A stretch of 64,000 bases of DNA from an uncultured Opitutales bacterium (lineage in GTDB: Bacteria > Verrucomicrobiota > Verrucomicrobiia > Opitutales > Intestinicryptomonadaceae): NCBI GenBank assembly GCA_900545705.1, contig URAK01000008.1:1-64000 (forward strand), given 5' to 3'. Positions 17,079 through 25,813 of this stretch are shown piece by piece. Under the pieces are notes generated by a model. That model was not told the origin of the DNA and ran no database searches. It was given only the letters and a program-made list of their open reading frames with translations. The number at the start of each line of letters is the position of its first letter. The first letter of the stretch is position 1. A program made the translations under genes and the position numbers.

Positions 17079-18242
17079 CTACTTGATTTCGACCCACGCA
17101 GCGGAGTTCTTATTGCTCTCCAAGCAAGCGTCGATAAAGGCCAATCCCATGCGCCCGTCGAGAACAGTCGCGTAGCGGGTGTGGTCGTACGAGAAGGGTT
17201 TGCCTTCCTTCCATGCGCGAATGTCTTTTTCAAATTCGCGGTGGAGCCTCGCGTAGGCATCGTGGAAGCCCTCGCAGTGGCCGGCCGGAATTTTCGGCTC
17301 TTTGAGAAGAGCTTCGGGGATATCCTTGAAGAAGCCGTCATTGGGCATTACATTGCCGCGCCAATATATTCTGTCGGGCTGTCCGGGAAGCATTATCTTT
17401 ACTTTCTCCGATTCTTCCTGGCGCCATACGAGCGTACCCTCGGAACCTACGACTTCAAGAGCGAGGTCGTTCTTATGCCCTATGCTTATCTGCGAAGCCC
17501 TTACCATGGCTTTTGCGCCGTTTGAAAGCTCGCAATACACTGTGGAATGGTCGTCGAGATTGTTGACTATCGACTCCATATGCGCAGAAACTTTCGTGAC
17601 GTCGAGACCAGTGACAAAGCGCAGCTGCATCAATGCGTGTGTGCCAATGTCGCCAAGGCAAAGGGAACCGCCTGAGAATTTCGGATCCGTCCTCCAATTC
17701 GCGCTCTTTTCGCTTTTCTTTGCGAGCCATCCCTGTATGTAGGAAGCGTCCGCCCAGCGTATTTCGCCCAACAGGCCGCTCGTAACTATAAAGCGCGAAA
17801 GCCATGAAGTCCAATGTCCAAGGTACGTATGAGCCACTGCAAACGGCAATCCGCGCTTTGTGGCTTCCTCGGTGAGGATGTCGGCTTGCTCGCGGTTTAC
17901 CGTGAGGGGCTTTTCGCACATGACTGGGATTCCGGCCTCTATGGCTTTAAGGGCGGGATCAAAATGGACGAAATTTGGGGTTACTATCAAAATGTAGTCA
18001 AGCTTTTCGTCGTCTGGCAGATTTTTCTGGTCGTTAATCATATCCACGTACGACGGGTATCCCTTTATAGGATAGGGCCATTTTGCAGCCTCGTCCATTG
18101 CAATTTTCGGATCCGGGTGCAACGCTCCCGCAACTACACGGCGAGTTCCGTCCGAAAAAATCGCCTTTTGATGGGGTTGGGCTATGAATGCGCCGCAACC
18201 GCCGCCTACGAGTCCTACATTTAGAGGTCTTGGTGATGCCAT
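17079..18242 (-). CDS. Gfo/Idh/MocA family oxidoreductase
   Basis: NAD(P)-dependent sugar or polyol oxidoreductase. The Rossmann motif is NVGLVGGGCGAFIA at residues 8-21; the family's EKPLT motif (with catalytic Lys) appears near 114-118; GGSLCLGDIGTHALMQLRFV near 195 fits the substrate domain with its conserved D..H. At 387 residues it is a typical length. The exact sugar is not predictable. It stands alone, ending in a strong terminator. Confidence 0.92.
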   Translation of the reverse strand: MASPRPLNVGLVGGGCGAFIAQPHQKAIFSDGTRRVVAGALHPDPKIAMDEAAKWPYPIKGYPSYVDMINDQKNLPDDEKLDYILIVTPNFVHFDPALKAIEAGIPVMCEKPLTVNREQADILTEEATKRGLPFAVAHTYLGHWTSWLSRFIVTSGLLGEIRWADASYIQGWLAKKSEKSANWRTDPKFSGGSLCLGDIGTHALMQLRFVTGLDVTKVSAHMESIVNNLDDHSTVYCELSNGAKAMVRASQISIGHKNDLALEVVGSEGTLVWRQEESEKVKIMLPGQPDRIYWRGNVMPNDGFFKDIPEALLKEPKIPAGHCEGFHDAYARLHREFEKDIRAWKEGKPFSYDHTRYATVLDGRMGLAFIDACLESNKNSAAWVEIK

Positions 18243-18569
18243 TTCTATATCCTTTTTTTACGTTTATTGAAAATACTCAAAGACTCATCTATACTGATGG
18301 CGACATGCAGCATAGAGCCCGAAATCCGATTCCGAATGAACCGCGCCGACGCCCCCAAACAGGCATATACGCCTAATCAATACAATTAAGCCGTCACATT
18401 AAGACGACACTAACTGAACCAAACAGACTTTCAACTATTTTTTTCGCATTGCAAAAAAATGTGGAATTATTCCGCAAGTTTTAAGAAAAATCGCAATAAA
18501 CTACCCAAAACGCCGCCTATGCGAAAATTATTCTCGATTTTTGGCAGTTCCATGAAATATTAATACGGC
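18243..18569. other. Divergent intergenic region upstream of exbB and the oxidoreductase
   Basis: No gene. It must hold promoters for both flanking genes, but I find no convincing -35/-10 pair. A small palindrome GGAATTATTCC lies at about 18463-18473. Confidence 0.4.
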
Positions 18570-19766
18570 ATGCATGGCACATTTTTATCGGATTTCTATG
18601 TAAACCCCGTAGTGGCTTCGTCGCTTACGGACTACTTCTTCCAGTCTAATTTTGCGGGACAAGTAATAGTAATCATACTATTGGGGTTCAGCCTCTTGGC
18701 TTGGGGAGCAATGTTCTGCAAAAAGGCGGACTTGTCGGAGATGAAAAGGCAGAATTCGGCAACAGCAAAAGCCGTCGCCCAGACAAATTCAGTGGCCGAA
18801 GCCGCGGCAATGCGCAGGCTATCAGGCCCATACGCGGAAATCCTGCGCGACGCCGCTTCCGCCCTCGAACAGTCTGGCGCACAAAACGCCGCTTCCGCCG
18901 ATGATAAAAATTCCGCAATGACATTTGTAGACAACGCCCTTCAACGCTCGCTGTCGCGCCAGCTGATGAAGTACGAGTCCAGAATGATTCTTCTCGGAAC
19001 GGTAATTAGCGGCGCCCCGTTTCTCGGGCTTCTTGGAACCGCATGGGGCGTAATGGACTGCTTCGGCTCGATGAGCGCACAAGCGTCCGTCACTTTGCAG
19101 CAGCTAGCTCCTGGCGTCGCGGGGGCCCTTCTAACGACAGTGGCAGGGCTGTGTGTGGCAATACCTGCGGTCTTCGGGTACAACTATTTGACAAGCCAAT
19201 CGCGCGAGCTCATGACCGACACCGAAAACTTCGCAAGCCTGCTATCCGACATTATAGAAATGCGCATACGCACGATATACTCGGCACAACCCCAAAACAC
19301 TTCGGGTAATGCGCAACAATATCCATACTCCTTCCAGTCCGCAGAATCGGCTCCGCGCTCTGAATATCAATACCCTTCTCAGCCGCAAGCCCCGCGCCCC
19401 GAATACGCGTACACAGCCCAGCCGCAAGAAACGCGCGCTGAATACGCCCGCTCAGCCCAGCCGCAAGAAACGCGTACTGAATATTCATACCCTTCCCAAC
19501 AACAAGCTCCGCGCTCTGAATACGCCCCAACCATTCAGCAACACCAAGCCCGCGCCGAACAAGTTCCTCCGCCGCCCGTGCAATCCCCAGCAAATGCTCC
19601 GGCTGTCGCAAACCAGCAAAAAATTGCCGACGTAAAGGACTTTGCCCGCAACGAGGCGGACAGACAAAAAAATGCCGATTCCTCCACAGAAAAAGCGCAG
19701 ATAATAGACTTCTCACTCGACGACGACGATTCATCGCCGACCCCACCCCGCGACTTCGACGACTAA
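18570..19766 (+). CDS. exbB: ExbB/TolQ/MotA-type proton channel with repeat-rich C-terminal tail
   Basis: Inner-membrane proton channel energising an outer-membrane TonB system. Three membrane segments are seen at about 29-49, 138-160 and 178-205, with the family signature FLGLLGTAWGVMDCF between them and LAPGVAGALLTTVAGL after. The family core ends near residue 235. A further 160 residues follow: five 13-residue repeats of the form PQ..R.EY.... (residues 259-323, bases 19344-19538), a Pro-rich stretch and an acidic end (DFSLDDDDS). That tail is not part of normal ExbB. exbD and tonB follow at 6 bases and 1 base. Confidence 0.93.
   Translation: MHGTFLSDFYVNPVVASSLTDYFFQSNFAGQVIVIILLGFSLLAWGAMFCKKADLSEMKRQNSATAKAVAQTNSVAEAAAMRRLSGPYAEILRDAASALEQSGAQNAASADDKNSAMTFVDNALQRSLSRQLMKYESRMILLGTVISGAPFLGLLGTAWGVMDCFGSMSAQASVTLQQLAPGVAGALLTTVAGLCVAIPAVFGYNYLTSQSRELMTDTENFASLLSDIIEMRIRTIYSAQPQNTSGNAQQYPYSFQSAESAPRSEYQYPSQPQAPRPEYAYTAQPQETRAEYARSAQPQETRTEYSYPSQQQAPRSEYAPTIQQHQARAEQVPPPPVQSPANAPAVANQQKIADVKDFARNEADRQKNADSSTEKAQIIDFSLDDDDSSPTPPRDFDD
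19344..19538 (+). repeat. Five tandem 39-base repeats inside exbB
   Basis: Coding tandem repeat, unit 39 bases / 13 residues. Copies translate as ESAPRSEYQYPSQ, PQAPRPEYAYTAQ, PQETRAEYARSAQ, PQETRTEYSYPSQ and QQAPRSEYAPTIQ, with a partial sixth (QHQARAEQ). Arg, Glu and Tyr at positions 5, 7 and 8 are constant across the five full copies. Confidence 0.9.
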
Positions 19767-19772
19767 AAACCG

Positions 19773-20183
19773 ATGAAAATAAGACGACGAACACCGCCCG
19801 CCGCAATGACGGAGCTAAACGTAACGCCGCTTATGGACTTGGCGTTTTCGTTGCTTATAATATTTATGATAAGCACCCCGTTGCTCGAGCAGACAATTCC
19901 CGTAAACCTTCCCAAGCAGGACGCGAACAGCGCAAGCGCCCGCCCCGACATCGACTTCCAACTAATAACGATAAAGGCTGACGGGCAAATATACTGGGGA
20001 AAACAGCCTGTTGATTTGGTGGAGTTAAATTCGTTATTGGCGTCGCTTTCAAAGACGCAGGATCCTCCAGCGATAAGCCTTAGGGCAGACCGCAATCTGA
20101 TATACCAAAAAGTTGTCGACGTCATCGACGCCATAAAGCGCAACAACCTGACGAAGCTGCATCTCGACACGGAAGTGAAATAA
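19773..20183 (+). CDS. exbD: ExbD/TolR family protein
   Basis: Partner of ExbB. The 136-residue protein has a basic cytoplasmic N-terminus (MKIRRRTPP), then ELNVTPLMDLAFSLLIIFMI: a membrane helix with the conserved Asp at residue 22 used in proton transfer, and a periplasmic domain ending in VVDVIDAIKRNNLTKLHL. Six bases after exbB. Confidence 0.95.
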   Translation: MKIRRRTPPAAMTELNVTPLMDLAFSLLIIFMISTPLLEQTIPVNLPKQDANSASARPDIDFQLITIKADGQIYWGKQPVDLVELNSLLASLSKTQDPPAISLRADRNLIYQKVVDVIDAIKRNNLTKLHLDTEVK

Positions 20184-20184
20184 A

Positions 20185-20994
20185 ATGGCCGAAAGCAACA
20201 ACGCCAAACTTGGTGCATATTGCTCCATCGCGCTCCACGCGGCAGTGGCGCTTGCGGCAGTAGTTGCCGTATTTGTGAAGACAGTATTAAAGACAGACGA
20301 ACAGCCCCAACAGCCCGTAGTTTTTGATATGGTAGAGCCTTCTCCGCAGCCCGAGCCCGCGCCCACGCCCGCACCCGTACCGCAAGAAACGCAGATTACC
20401 CAGCCCAAAATCGAGGAAATCGAAAAGCTTGAAATTCCCGAACCGCAGCCTGAGCCCGAGCCTGCTCCCGAACCGGAACCGGAACCCGCGCCCGCGCCGA
20501 AACCGACGCCCGCTCCAAAGCCAAACCCAACCCCTAAGCCCAAACCGCAAAAGAAGGTTTCATACGAGGATTTTTTGAAGAAGAACCCCGAAAAGCGCAA
20601 TCCCAAGCCCCAGCGCCAACGCACGACTCAGCGAAAAGTAAAGGTAGGGAGCGTAAAGGCAAATTTCTCCAACATAAACCGAATAGCAAATATATCGGCG
20701 TCTGCCACAACTGGGACCGCGATGAAAAACGAGCTCGCCGCATACGCGCAATATATCCACTCGATGGCAAAGCGCAACTGGGTTCCTCCGCAAGATTTAT
20801 ACGAGGAACTCGAAACGGAAATATCGTTTGCTGTATCTAAAAACGGCGTCATATCGTCCTTCCGCATTATAAGAAGCAGCGGCAATTCGGCTTTCGACAA
20901 CTCGGTCGCCACTACATTCAAGTCGATATCTCTGATGCCCCCGCCGGACAAGCAGCAGCATACAATTACCTTAACTTTCAGCTCGGCAGACTAA
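20185..20994 (+). CDS. tonB: TonB family energy transducer
   Basis: The 269-residue protein has one membrane segment (about 10-32, rich in Ala/Val), a periplasmic Pro-Glu then Pro-Lys stretch (about 50-125) typical of TonB, and a C-terminal domain with GVISSFRIIRSSGNSAFDNS followed by FKSISLMPPP, the TonB/TolA C-terminal pattern. It would couple the ExbBD proton channel to outer-membrane receptors; no TonB-dependent receptor is in this window. The ATG follows the exbD stop by one base. TolA-like function cannot be excluded because no tolB or pal is nearby. Confidence 0.9.
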   Translation: MAESNNAKLGAYCSIALHAAVALAAVVAVFVKTVLKTDEQPQQPVVFDMVEPSPQPEPAPTPAPVPQETQITQPKIEEIEKLEIPEPQPEPEPAPEPEPEPAPAPKPTPAPKPNPTPKPKPQKKVSYEDFLKKNPEKRNPKPQRQRTTQRKVKVGSVKANFSNINRIANISASATTGTAMKNELAAYAQYIHSMAKRNWVPPQDLYEELETEISFAVSKNGVISSFRIIRSSGNSAFDNSVATTFKSISLMPPPDKQQHTITLTFSSAD

Positions 20995-21583
20995 TTTTTT
21001 TATTTGCGCCGCCTGCACCCGTCATTTTAGACAAGGGATTTTTCGCGATTTATGCGCGCGGAGGGAAAGACAGCGTTTTGAGCCTCAATCATCTGTTTCT
21101 TTTTTTACAATAAAACCTGAAAACGGAAAATAGCAAAAAATTTTATGCGCGGTTTTCTCAAAAGAATGTTTCATTTCACTGGAAAACGCATACATAGGGA
21201 GCGCTTCACATACACCCAGCATTTACATATTGCGGCTTGCTGCACCGACAGGAATCCGGCGGGCATTCTAAAGAAATTTTAGATGAAAAAATCCATCAGG
21301 AAATTTAGACCCAATAAGATTGAATATCCGCATTTTTAAAGCCGCAAGCAGAGGGCTAAAAGAAGGCAAATTCGAGGAGTGTCGCACAGAAAATCGATGA
21401 AAGTTTTAAATTCTTAAAGTCGCCTTTTACTGCGGAAAACTTGGTCAAAAAAATATGGGAATAGATGCGGCAGGCATGTACCGCGCGAAATAAAAATTGG
21501 AGTTTTTTTTCGCGCAATAAAGCAACAATGCACTCAGGCTTTATGCCACTCTGCAAAGGCGCATAAATGGCTTGCAAAAAAAG
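20995..21583. other. Convergent intergenic region, no gene seen
   Basis: AT-rich DNA between tonB and the sugar-binding protein gene. One 73-residue minus-strand frame (21356-21577) has low-complexity hydrophobic composition and no support. No clear terminator for tonB. Confidence 0.5.
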
Positions 21584-22537
21584 CTACCGCAGCCATCTCG
21601 CCCAGTCTTTTCTAAATGAGTCCACATTTTTTGGAGTCGCAATCAGAGGCTTTAAAAGCTCTTCCTTCTTTGAGGGGTCGCGCTTTTCGACAACCTTTTC
21701 CGCAAGTGTGCGCATTGCGAAATAACCCCAGCCGTACCAATCGTCGTAAACGCAGGAATCGAGCTGTCCCCCCGATAGATACATGTCGAGCTGCGGGAGC
21801 GACCCGAGGCAAAAAGCGAAGACCCTGTCCGGATCGTCCTTTATAGGCACCATATTTGCAAGCAGTCTCGGGTTTAAGAATATTTCACCGTAATTGTCCC
21901 TGCGCATAATGTCTATCTCATGCTCTTTCGCATACTCGGAATACGAGCTTACGGAATAAGTTTCGACCGGCTCGGCAAGCTTGCGCACAGACTCAATCTC
22001 GTCTCTTGAAACGGGAGTAAATAGCTGTTTTTCAGAAGGAGATATTGCGGTAGAATTCGTGTAAAAATAGCAGTAGTTTGCAACCTTCTTCGAGTCAGAC
22101 AACCGTTTTAATTCCTCCTTTACGAGTTTTTCCATTGCGGCGGAATCCGTCCCGCAATATGATATTGCGCCTTTTACGCGCGCGCCTATGCCAACTATCG
22201 GAAAGTTCTTTGGAGAAAGCTCGGCAACTTTTTCCTCCACAGCCTTGGCGTCTACGGGAACGAGCAGCGCGCCGGCAAATCCGTCCAAATATGCCTTCGA
22301 CATTTCTGATATTTGCCGCTCGACTGATTTGTCGGCGGAAAAGAACTCGATTGACATGTCTTTCCCGTATTTTTTCGAGAGCTCTGAGAGGGCGTCGCGC
22401 GCGCCGTTGTAGATAGCCGAGTTTGCCTGGTTATGGGCATCGGGCGAGAGAAAGGCGAATCTTATTTTTTCGCCCCCCGCTGCGGACACTGCTGCGCAGG
22501 CTATAAAAACGCAAATTGCAACAATTTTATTTTTCAT
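21584..22537 (-). CDS. Periplasmic sugar-binding protein (LacI/RbsB-type fold)
   Basis: Signal peptide (MKNKIVAICVFIACAAVSAAGG) followed by the fold of ribose/galactose-type binding proteins (Peripla_BP_4): IRFAFLSPDAHNQANSAIYNG, then IEFFSADKSVERQISEMSKAYLDGFAGALLVPVD and FPIVGIGARV. The 317-residue length is right. No ABC transporter permease or ATPase is nearby, so it is an orphan receptor or a sensor. Start overlaps the previous stop as ATGA, so it is translated with the beta-lactamase-like gene. Confidence 0.82.
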   Translation of the reverse strand: MKNKIVAICVFIACAAVSAAGGEKIRFAFLSPDAHNQANSAIYNGARDALSELSKKYGKDMSIEFFSADKSVERQISEMSKAYLDGFAGALLVPVDAKAVEEKVAELSPKNFPIVGIGARVKGAISYCGTDSAAMEKLVKEELKRLSDSKKVANYCYFYTNSTAISPSEKQLFTPVSRDEIESVRKLAEPVETYSVSSYSEYAKEHEIDIMRRDNYGEIFLNPRLLANMVPIKDDPDRVFAFCLGSLPQLDMYLSGGQLDSCVYDDWYGWGYFAMRTLAEKVVEKRDPSKKEELLKPLIATPKNVDSFRKDWARWLR

Positions 22538-23694
22538 TTTGACTGTTTCTGCTTGGGGTTGTCGGTTGGGGTAATTTTTGTTTCGGAAAGTTTTTCGGGC
22601 GCGCCTTCATTTTCGTGTGCATCTTCATATAAAATCCTGCCCAAGAACTCGACGGCTTCCGCGCACGCGAGCCTCGCCGATTTTTGGCGCTCGAGCCGCA
22701 AGCGCGAATCAGCCCGCGCGAGATATTTTGAATCCACAACAGCGAAAGCCGCCGCCGCCAAGCCCTTTGACGGGAATACGGCAATCTCGTTTGCGCACCC
22801 TTGGAAGAATGTGGAGAAAACCTGCGCCGGAACTCCCCCGCGGGAGATGTCAAACCAGCCCATTCCCATGCGGGAGCCTGCCGGAGCCATTCGGCGCGCA
22901 AAAACCGAAGTTCCCGGTTTTGCGGAAGCCTCGGCCTTAAGCCACAAGGCGCATTCCTCCGGCGCGAGCGCCACGGAATAAGCCGGGAACAAAGCCGAGT
23001 CGAACGCCCTGTATTTTGGCTGCGATATTCCAAGCTCTCCGAAGAAATATTTTTTCATAAATCCGGCGAAAGATTTTTTTGGATTTTTTGAAGACCTTGA
23101 ATTTTCGTACCCGAGCGCATACCCGACAGCGGCCGCGCAAAGCGGAGAATACACGCCATTTGTTCCCGCGCCTGCGGCGGGAAAAGTCTGCGGAATTACT
23201 TCAAAGAGCCCGCGCCAGTCGCCGTCGGGAAACGGCGGCACTTTCGCGTTGTCAATGCCTGCCCTCATATAAAGCATATCGGAAAACGTGGAATATTTCT
23301 CCATTCCCCTTTGCGGGGCAAAAGCCGAGAATCTTTCCGGGACGCTCCACTTTAAATCAAGCTTGCCGGCCTCTTCCATTTTTACGGCTGCAAACGTCAC
23401 GCATGCAAACGAGCTTTCCCCAAGAGGCAGCGACTTCTGCCCTGCGCGCTTTTTAATCTCCGCGCCCTCCTCCGGAATGCCGACTGGCTCCGCGTAAACT
23501 TTGCCGTCCGCCGTGGCAATGCACAACACGCCGTATGGGCATCGCGCCTTTTTTAGCGACTTCTCAAACTTCAGCTTCAAAAGCTCCATTCTGCGCTCCG
23601 AAGCTGCCGAACCGTCAAGCAAGTTCGCCGCCCCCGCAAACGACACCGACGCGAAAAAAAGCAAAAAAAATATCGGCTGAAAGAGCCTTGGCAT
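22534..23694 (-). CDS. Secreted beta-lactamase-fold protein with degenerate active site
   Basis: Signal peptide (MPRLFQPIFFLLFFASVSFA) then the class C beta-lactamase/DD-peptidase pattern: the helix after the active-site serine reads FAAVKMEEAGKLDLKWSV, as in the family's SFTA..VM.LVEEGKLDLD. The serine remains (SSFAC, Ser94/95) but the SxxK lysine is Cys98, and the YxN motif is YSP at 182-184. So it probably binds rather than hydrolyses, or is a decayed enzyme. 386 residues. Starts 3 bases after the RmlD-like gene and overlaps the sugar-binding protein gene by four bases. Confidence 0.78.
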   Translation of the reverse strand: MPRLFQPIFFLLFFASVSFAGAANLLDGSAASERRMELLKLKFEKSLKKARCPYGVLCIATADGKVYAEPVGIPEEGAEIKKRAGQKSLPLGESSFACVTFAAVKMEEAGKLDLKWSVPERFSAFAPQRGMEKYSTFSDMLYMRAGIDNAKVPPFPDGDWRGLFEVIPQTFPAAGAGTNGVYSPLCAAAVGYALGYENSRSSKNPKKSFAGFMKKYFFGELGISQPKYRAFDSALFPAYSVALAPEECALWLKAEASAKPGTSVFARRMAPAGSRMGMGWFDISRGGVPAQVFSTFFQGCANEIAVFPSKGLAAAAFAVVDSKYLARADSRLRLERQKSARLACAEAVEFLGRILYEDAHENEGAPEKLSETKITPTDNPKQKQSK

Positions 23695-23697
23695 AAA

Positions 23698-24630
23698 TCA
23701 AAGTTTGAAGCGTTTTACAGGAACCCTACCCGTCTTGGATTTAAGCCAGTCCGCCAAATCCGCGGGAAGCTCCATTTCGTCGAGCAGCTCGCCGAACATG
23801 CAGGAGCGCGTCTTTACAAAGCGCGCGAGGCACGACATATCAAGTGTGAGGTCGATTTCCCGGTCGCCGCGCACGGGCTCCACAAATTCGTCCGCCGAAA
23901 GCCCGAATTTTTCTGCTATTCTGCGCGCCATATCGTAGCGGCTGATTGGTTCGAGCCCCGCATAGTGGTATATGCCTGTGAGATTCGGGCGCTCGCAAAG
24001 TTCCACGAGCAGGTCGCCGAGCCTTCCCGCCGACAGCGGGCATTTTATCTCGTCAACCCTGCATTTTGCCTTTTCGCCCGCAGCCCAAATGCGCAGGAGC
24101 TTTTCATGGAGCGAGCGGCGGGTAGTCAGGCTGTTTCCACTTATATGGCTGAGCCTGAGTACTACAGACGTGTGGGCAGCCGCCTTCAAAACCTTCTTTT
24201 CCGCCATGAGCTTTGTCGTACCGTAGAGCGTGCAAGGCATTGGAATGTCGGTATTTTTATACGGGGCATCGCTTCCGTCAAAGACCATATCTGTGGACAA
24301 ATGTATAAAGCGCGCGCCAACATGGTTTGCGAGCTGCGCGAGGCGCTCGGGGAGAACGGCGTTCATCTTTTCGGCGAGCTCCGGATTGGCGTCAACATCC
24401 GCTGGGCTTGAAATCGCCGCGCAGTTTACAATGGCGTCCGGGAAAACTTCGAGCACCGCGCGCTGGACGGCGTGCTCATCGAGCAAATCGCAGCTCACCG
24501 GGGTTACATTGGGCATCTCAGGAAGGCGGTGCTTGCCGCATACGGCGACAACCTTGTGCCCCTCCGAGGACGCTGCCTTCACAAAATTATAGCCCGCCAA
24601 GCCGGTGGCGCCTGTGCAATATATCAACAT
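23698..24630 (-). CDS. RmlD-like NAD(P)-dependent sugar reductase (extended SDR)
   Basis: From ATG 24630 (310 residues) it begins MLIYCTGATGLAGYNF, the Rossmann NAD(P) motif, followed by NCAAISSPADVDANPELAEKMN and the catalytic LSTDMVFDG (Ser/Thr) and YGTTK (Tyr, Lys). This is the pattern of dTDP-4-dehydrorhamnose reductase (RmlD), though rmlA/B/C are absent here, so a different nucleotide sugar is possible. ATG 24630 is chosen over 24666 because the protein fold starts there. First gene of a three-gene minus-strand unit divergent from hisC. Confidence 0.87.
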   Translation of the reverse strand: MLIYCTGATGLAGYNFVKAASSEGHKVVAVCGKHRLPEMPNVTPVSCDLLDEHAVQRAVLEVFPDAIVNCAAISSPADVDANPELAEKMNAVLPERLAQLANHVGARFIHLSTDMVFDGSDAPYKNTDIPMPCTLYGTTKLMAEKKVLKAAAHTSVVLRLSHISGNSLTTRRSLHEKLLRIWAAGEKAKCRVDEIKCPLSAGRLGDLLVELCERPNLTGIYHYAGLEPISRYDMARRIAEKFGLSADEFVEPVRGDREIDLTLDMSCLARFVKTRSCMFGELLDEMELPADLADWLKSKTGRVPVKRFKL

Positions 24631-24660
24631 ATTTTTTAACGCAAAATTAAAGTTCTTCGC

Positions 24661-24688
24661 TTGCAAAAAAGGAAGTTATTAAAATAAT
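24661..24688 (+). promoter_or_regulatory. Possible promoter for hisC
   Basis: TTGCAA (24661-24666), 16 bases, AATAAT (24683-24688), ending 28 bases before the hisC ATG. Both boxes are imperfect. Confidence 0.3.
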
Positions 24689-24715
24689 CTGTCCTTCTTT
24701 AAATAGGTTTAGATT

Positions 24716-25807
24716 ATGAAAGCCGACAAAATAGTAAAGAAACAAATCGTAAATCTTCCCGTTTACGAAACCGGGAAACCTATCGAATATGTCGCGCGCG
24801 AATTTGGGCTCGATCCCGACGGCATATTGAAGATGGCCTCCAACGAAAATCCGCTCGGAGCTTCTCCGAAAGCGGTGGAAGCCGTCAAAAACCACCTCGG
24901 CGGACTAAACTATTACCCCGACGGCGGCTGCTACGAACTCCGCCAAAAGCTCTCAAAAAAATGGGGGCTTGCGCCTTCACAGTTCGCCTTTGGGAACGGG
25001 TCGAACGAAATACTCGAATTCGTGGCGCAGTGCTTCGTGGGCGAAGGCGACGAAACAGTTTTCGGGGCGCAGTCGTTCATAGTTTACAAACTCGCAACAA
25101 TCTTTATGGGCGGCGTATGCAAGAGCGTACCGATGCCCGGAATGAAATACGACCTCGACGCCATGCGCGACGCCGTGACCGACAAGACAAAAGTCGTGTT
25201 TATGACAAACCCCAACAACCCGACCGGGTGCGTCGTAAAGCAGTCGGAAGTAGAAAACTTCGTGCGCTCGCTCCCCGAAAACGTCATATTCTGCTACGAC
25301 GAAGCGTATACGGAATACCAGCGCGACCCGGTGGACTTGCGCGGGCTTATCGCCGAAGGGTACAACGTAATATGCCTCAGGACATTCTCAAAAATATACG
25401 GGCTCGCGGGGCTGCGCATTGGGTACTCGTACTCGTCCGAGGAAATCGCGGGCTATATCAATAGGGTGCGCGAACCTTTCAACGTCAATTCTCTCGCGCA
25501 GGTTGCCGCACTTGCCGCCCTTGACGACGACGACTTCGTGCGCCTGAGCCGCGACGTCAACGACGCCGGCAGAAAACAGTTTGAAAAAGCCTTTGAGGAA
25601 CTCGGTCTCGAATATTTCTCGGACGGGGCAAACTTCGTAATGGTGAAGGTTGCGGACGCGCCGAAAAAGTTTGTGGAGATGCAAAAGCGCGGGGTCATAG
25701 TGCGCCCCAACGTCGGCTACGGACTTCCCGACTGGCTCAGGATAACAATCGGAAAGCCCGAGCAAAACGAGCGCTGCATCGAAGAGCTTTCAAGGCTCGT
25801 AAAATAA
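24716..25807 (+). CDS. hisC: Histidinol-phosphate aminotransferase
   Basis: PLP enzyme of histidine synthesis, class I/II aminotransferase fold. The 363-residue protein has LKMASNENPLGASPKAV at the start, FGNGSNEILEFVAQ, FMTNPNNPTGCVV, the YDEAYTEY strand, and the PLP-lysine motif TFSKIYGLAGLRIGY near residue 225. ATG 24716 sits after an A/T-rich leader. The his pathway is scattered: hisI is at 57766. The next gene (CNNM) starts 6 bases after its stop. Confidence 0.93.
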   Translation: MKADKIVKKQIVNLPVYETGKPIEYVAREFGLDPDGILKMASNENPLGASPKAVEAVKNHLGGLNYYPDGGCYELRQKLSKKWGLAPSQFAFGNGSNEILEFVAQCFVGEGDETVFGAQSFIVYKLATIFMGGVCKSVPMPGMKYDLDAMRDAVTDKTKVVFMTNPNNPTGCVVKQSEVENFVRSLPENVIFCYDEAYTEYQRDPVDLRGLIAEGYNVICLRTFSKIYGLAGLRIGYSYSSEEIAGYINRVREPFNVNSLAQVAALAALDDDDFVRLSRDVNDAGRKQFEKAFEELGLEYFSDGANFVMVKVADAPKKFVEMQKRGVIVRPNVGYGLPDWLRITIGKPEQNERCIEELSRLVK

Positions 25808-25813
25808 CACGCC

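Noticed and set aside
19252..19806. 184-residue minus-strand frame over the exbB repeat tail
   Set aside because: Shadow of the repeated coding sequence; low-complexity translation without features.
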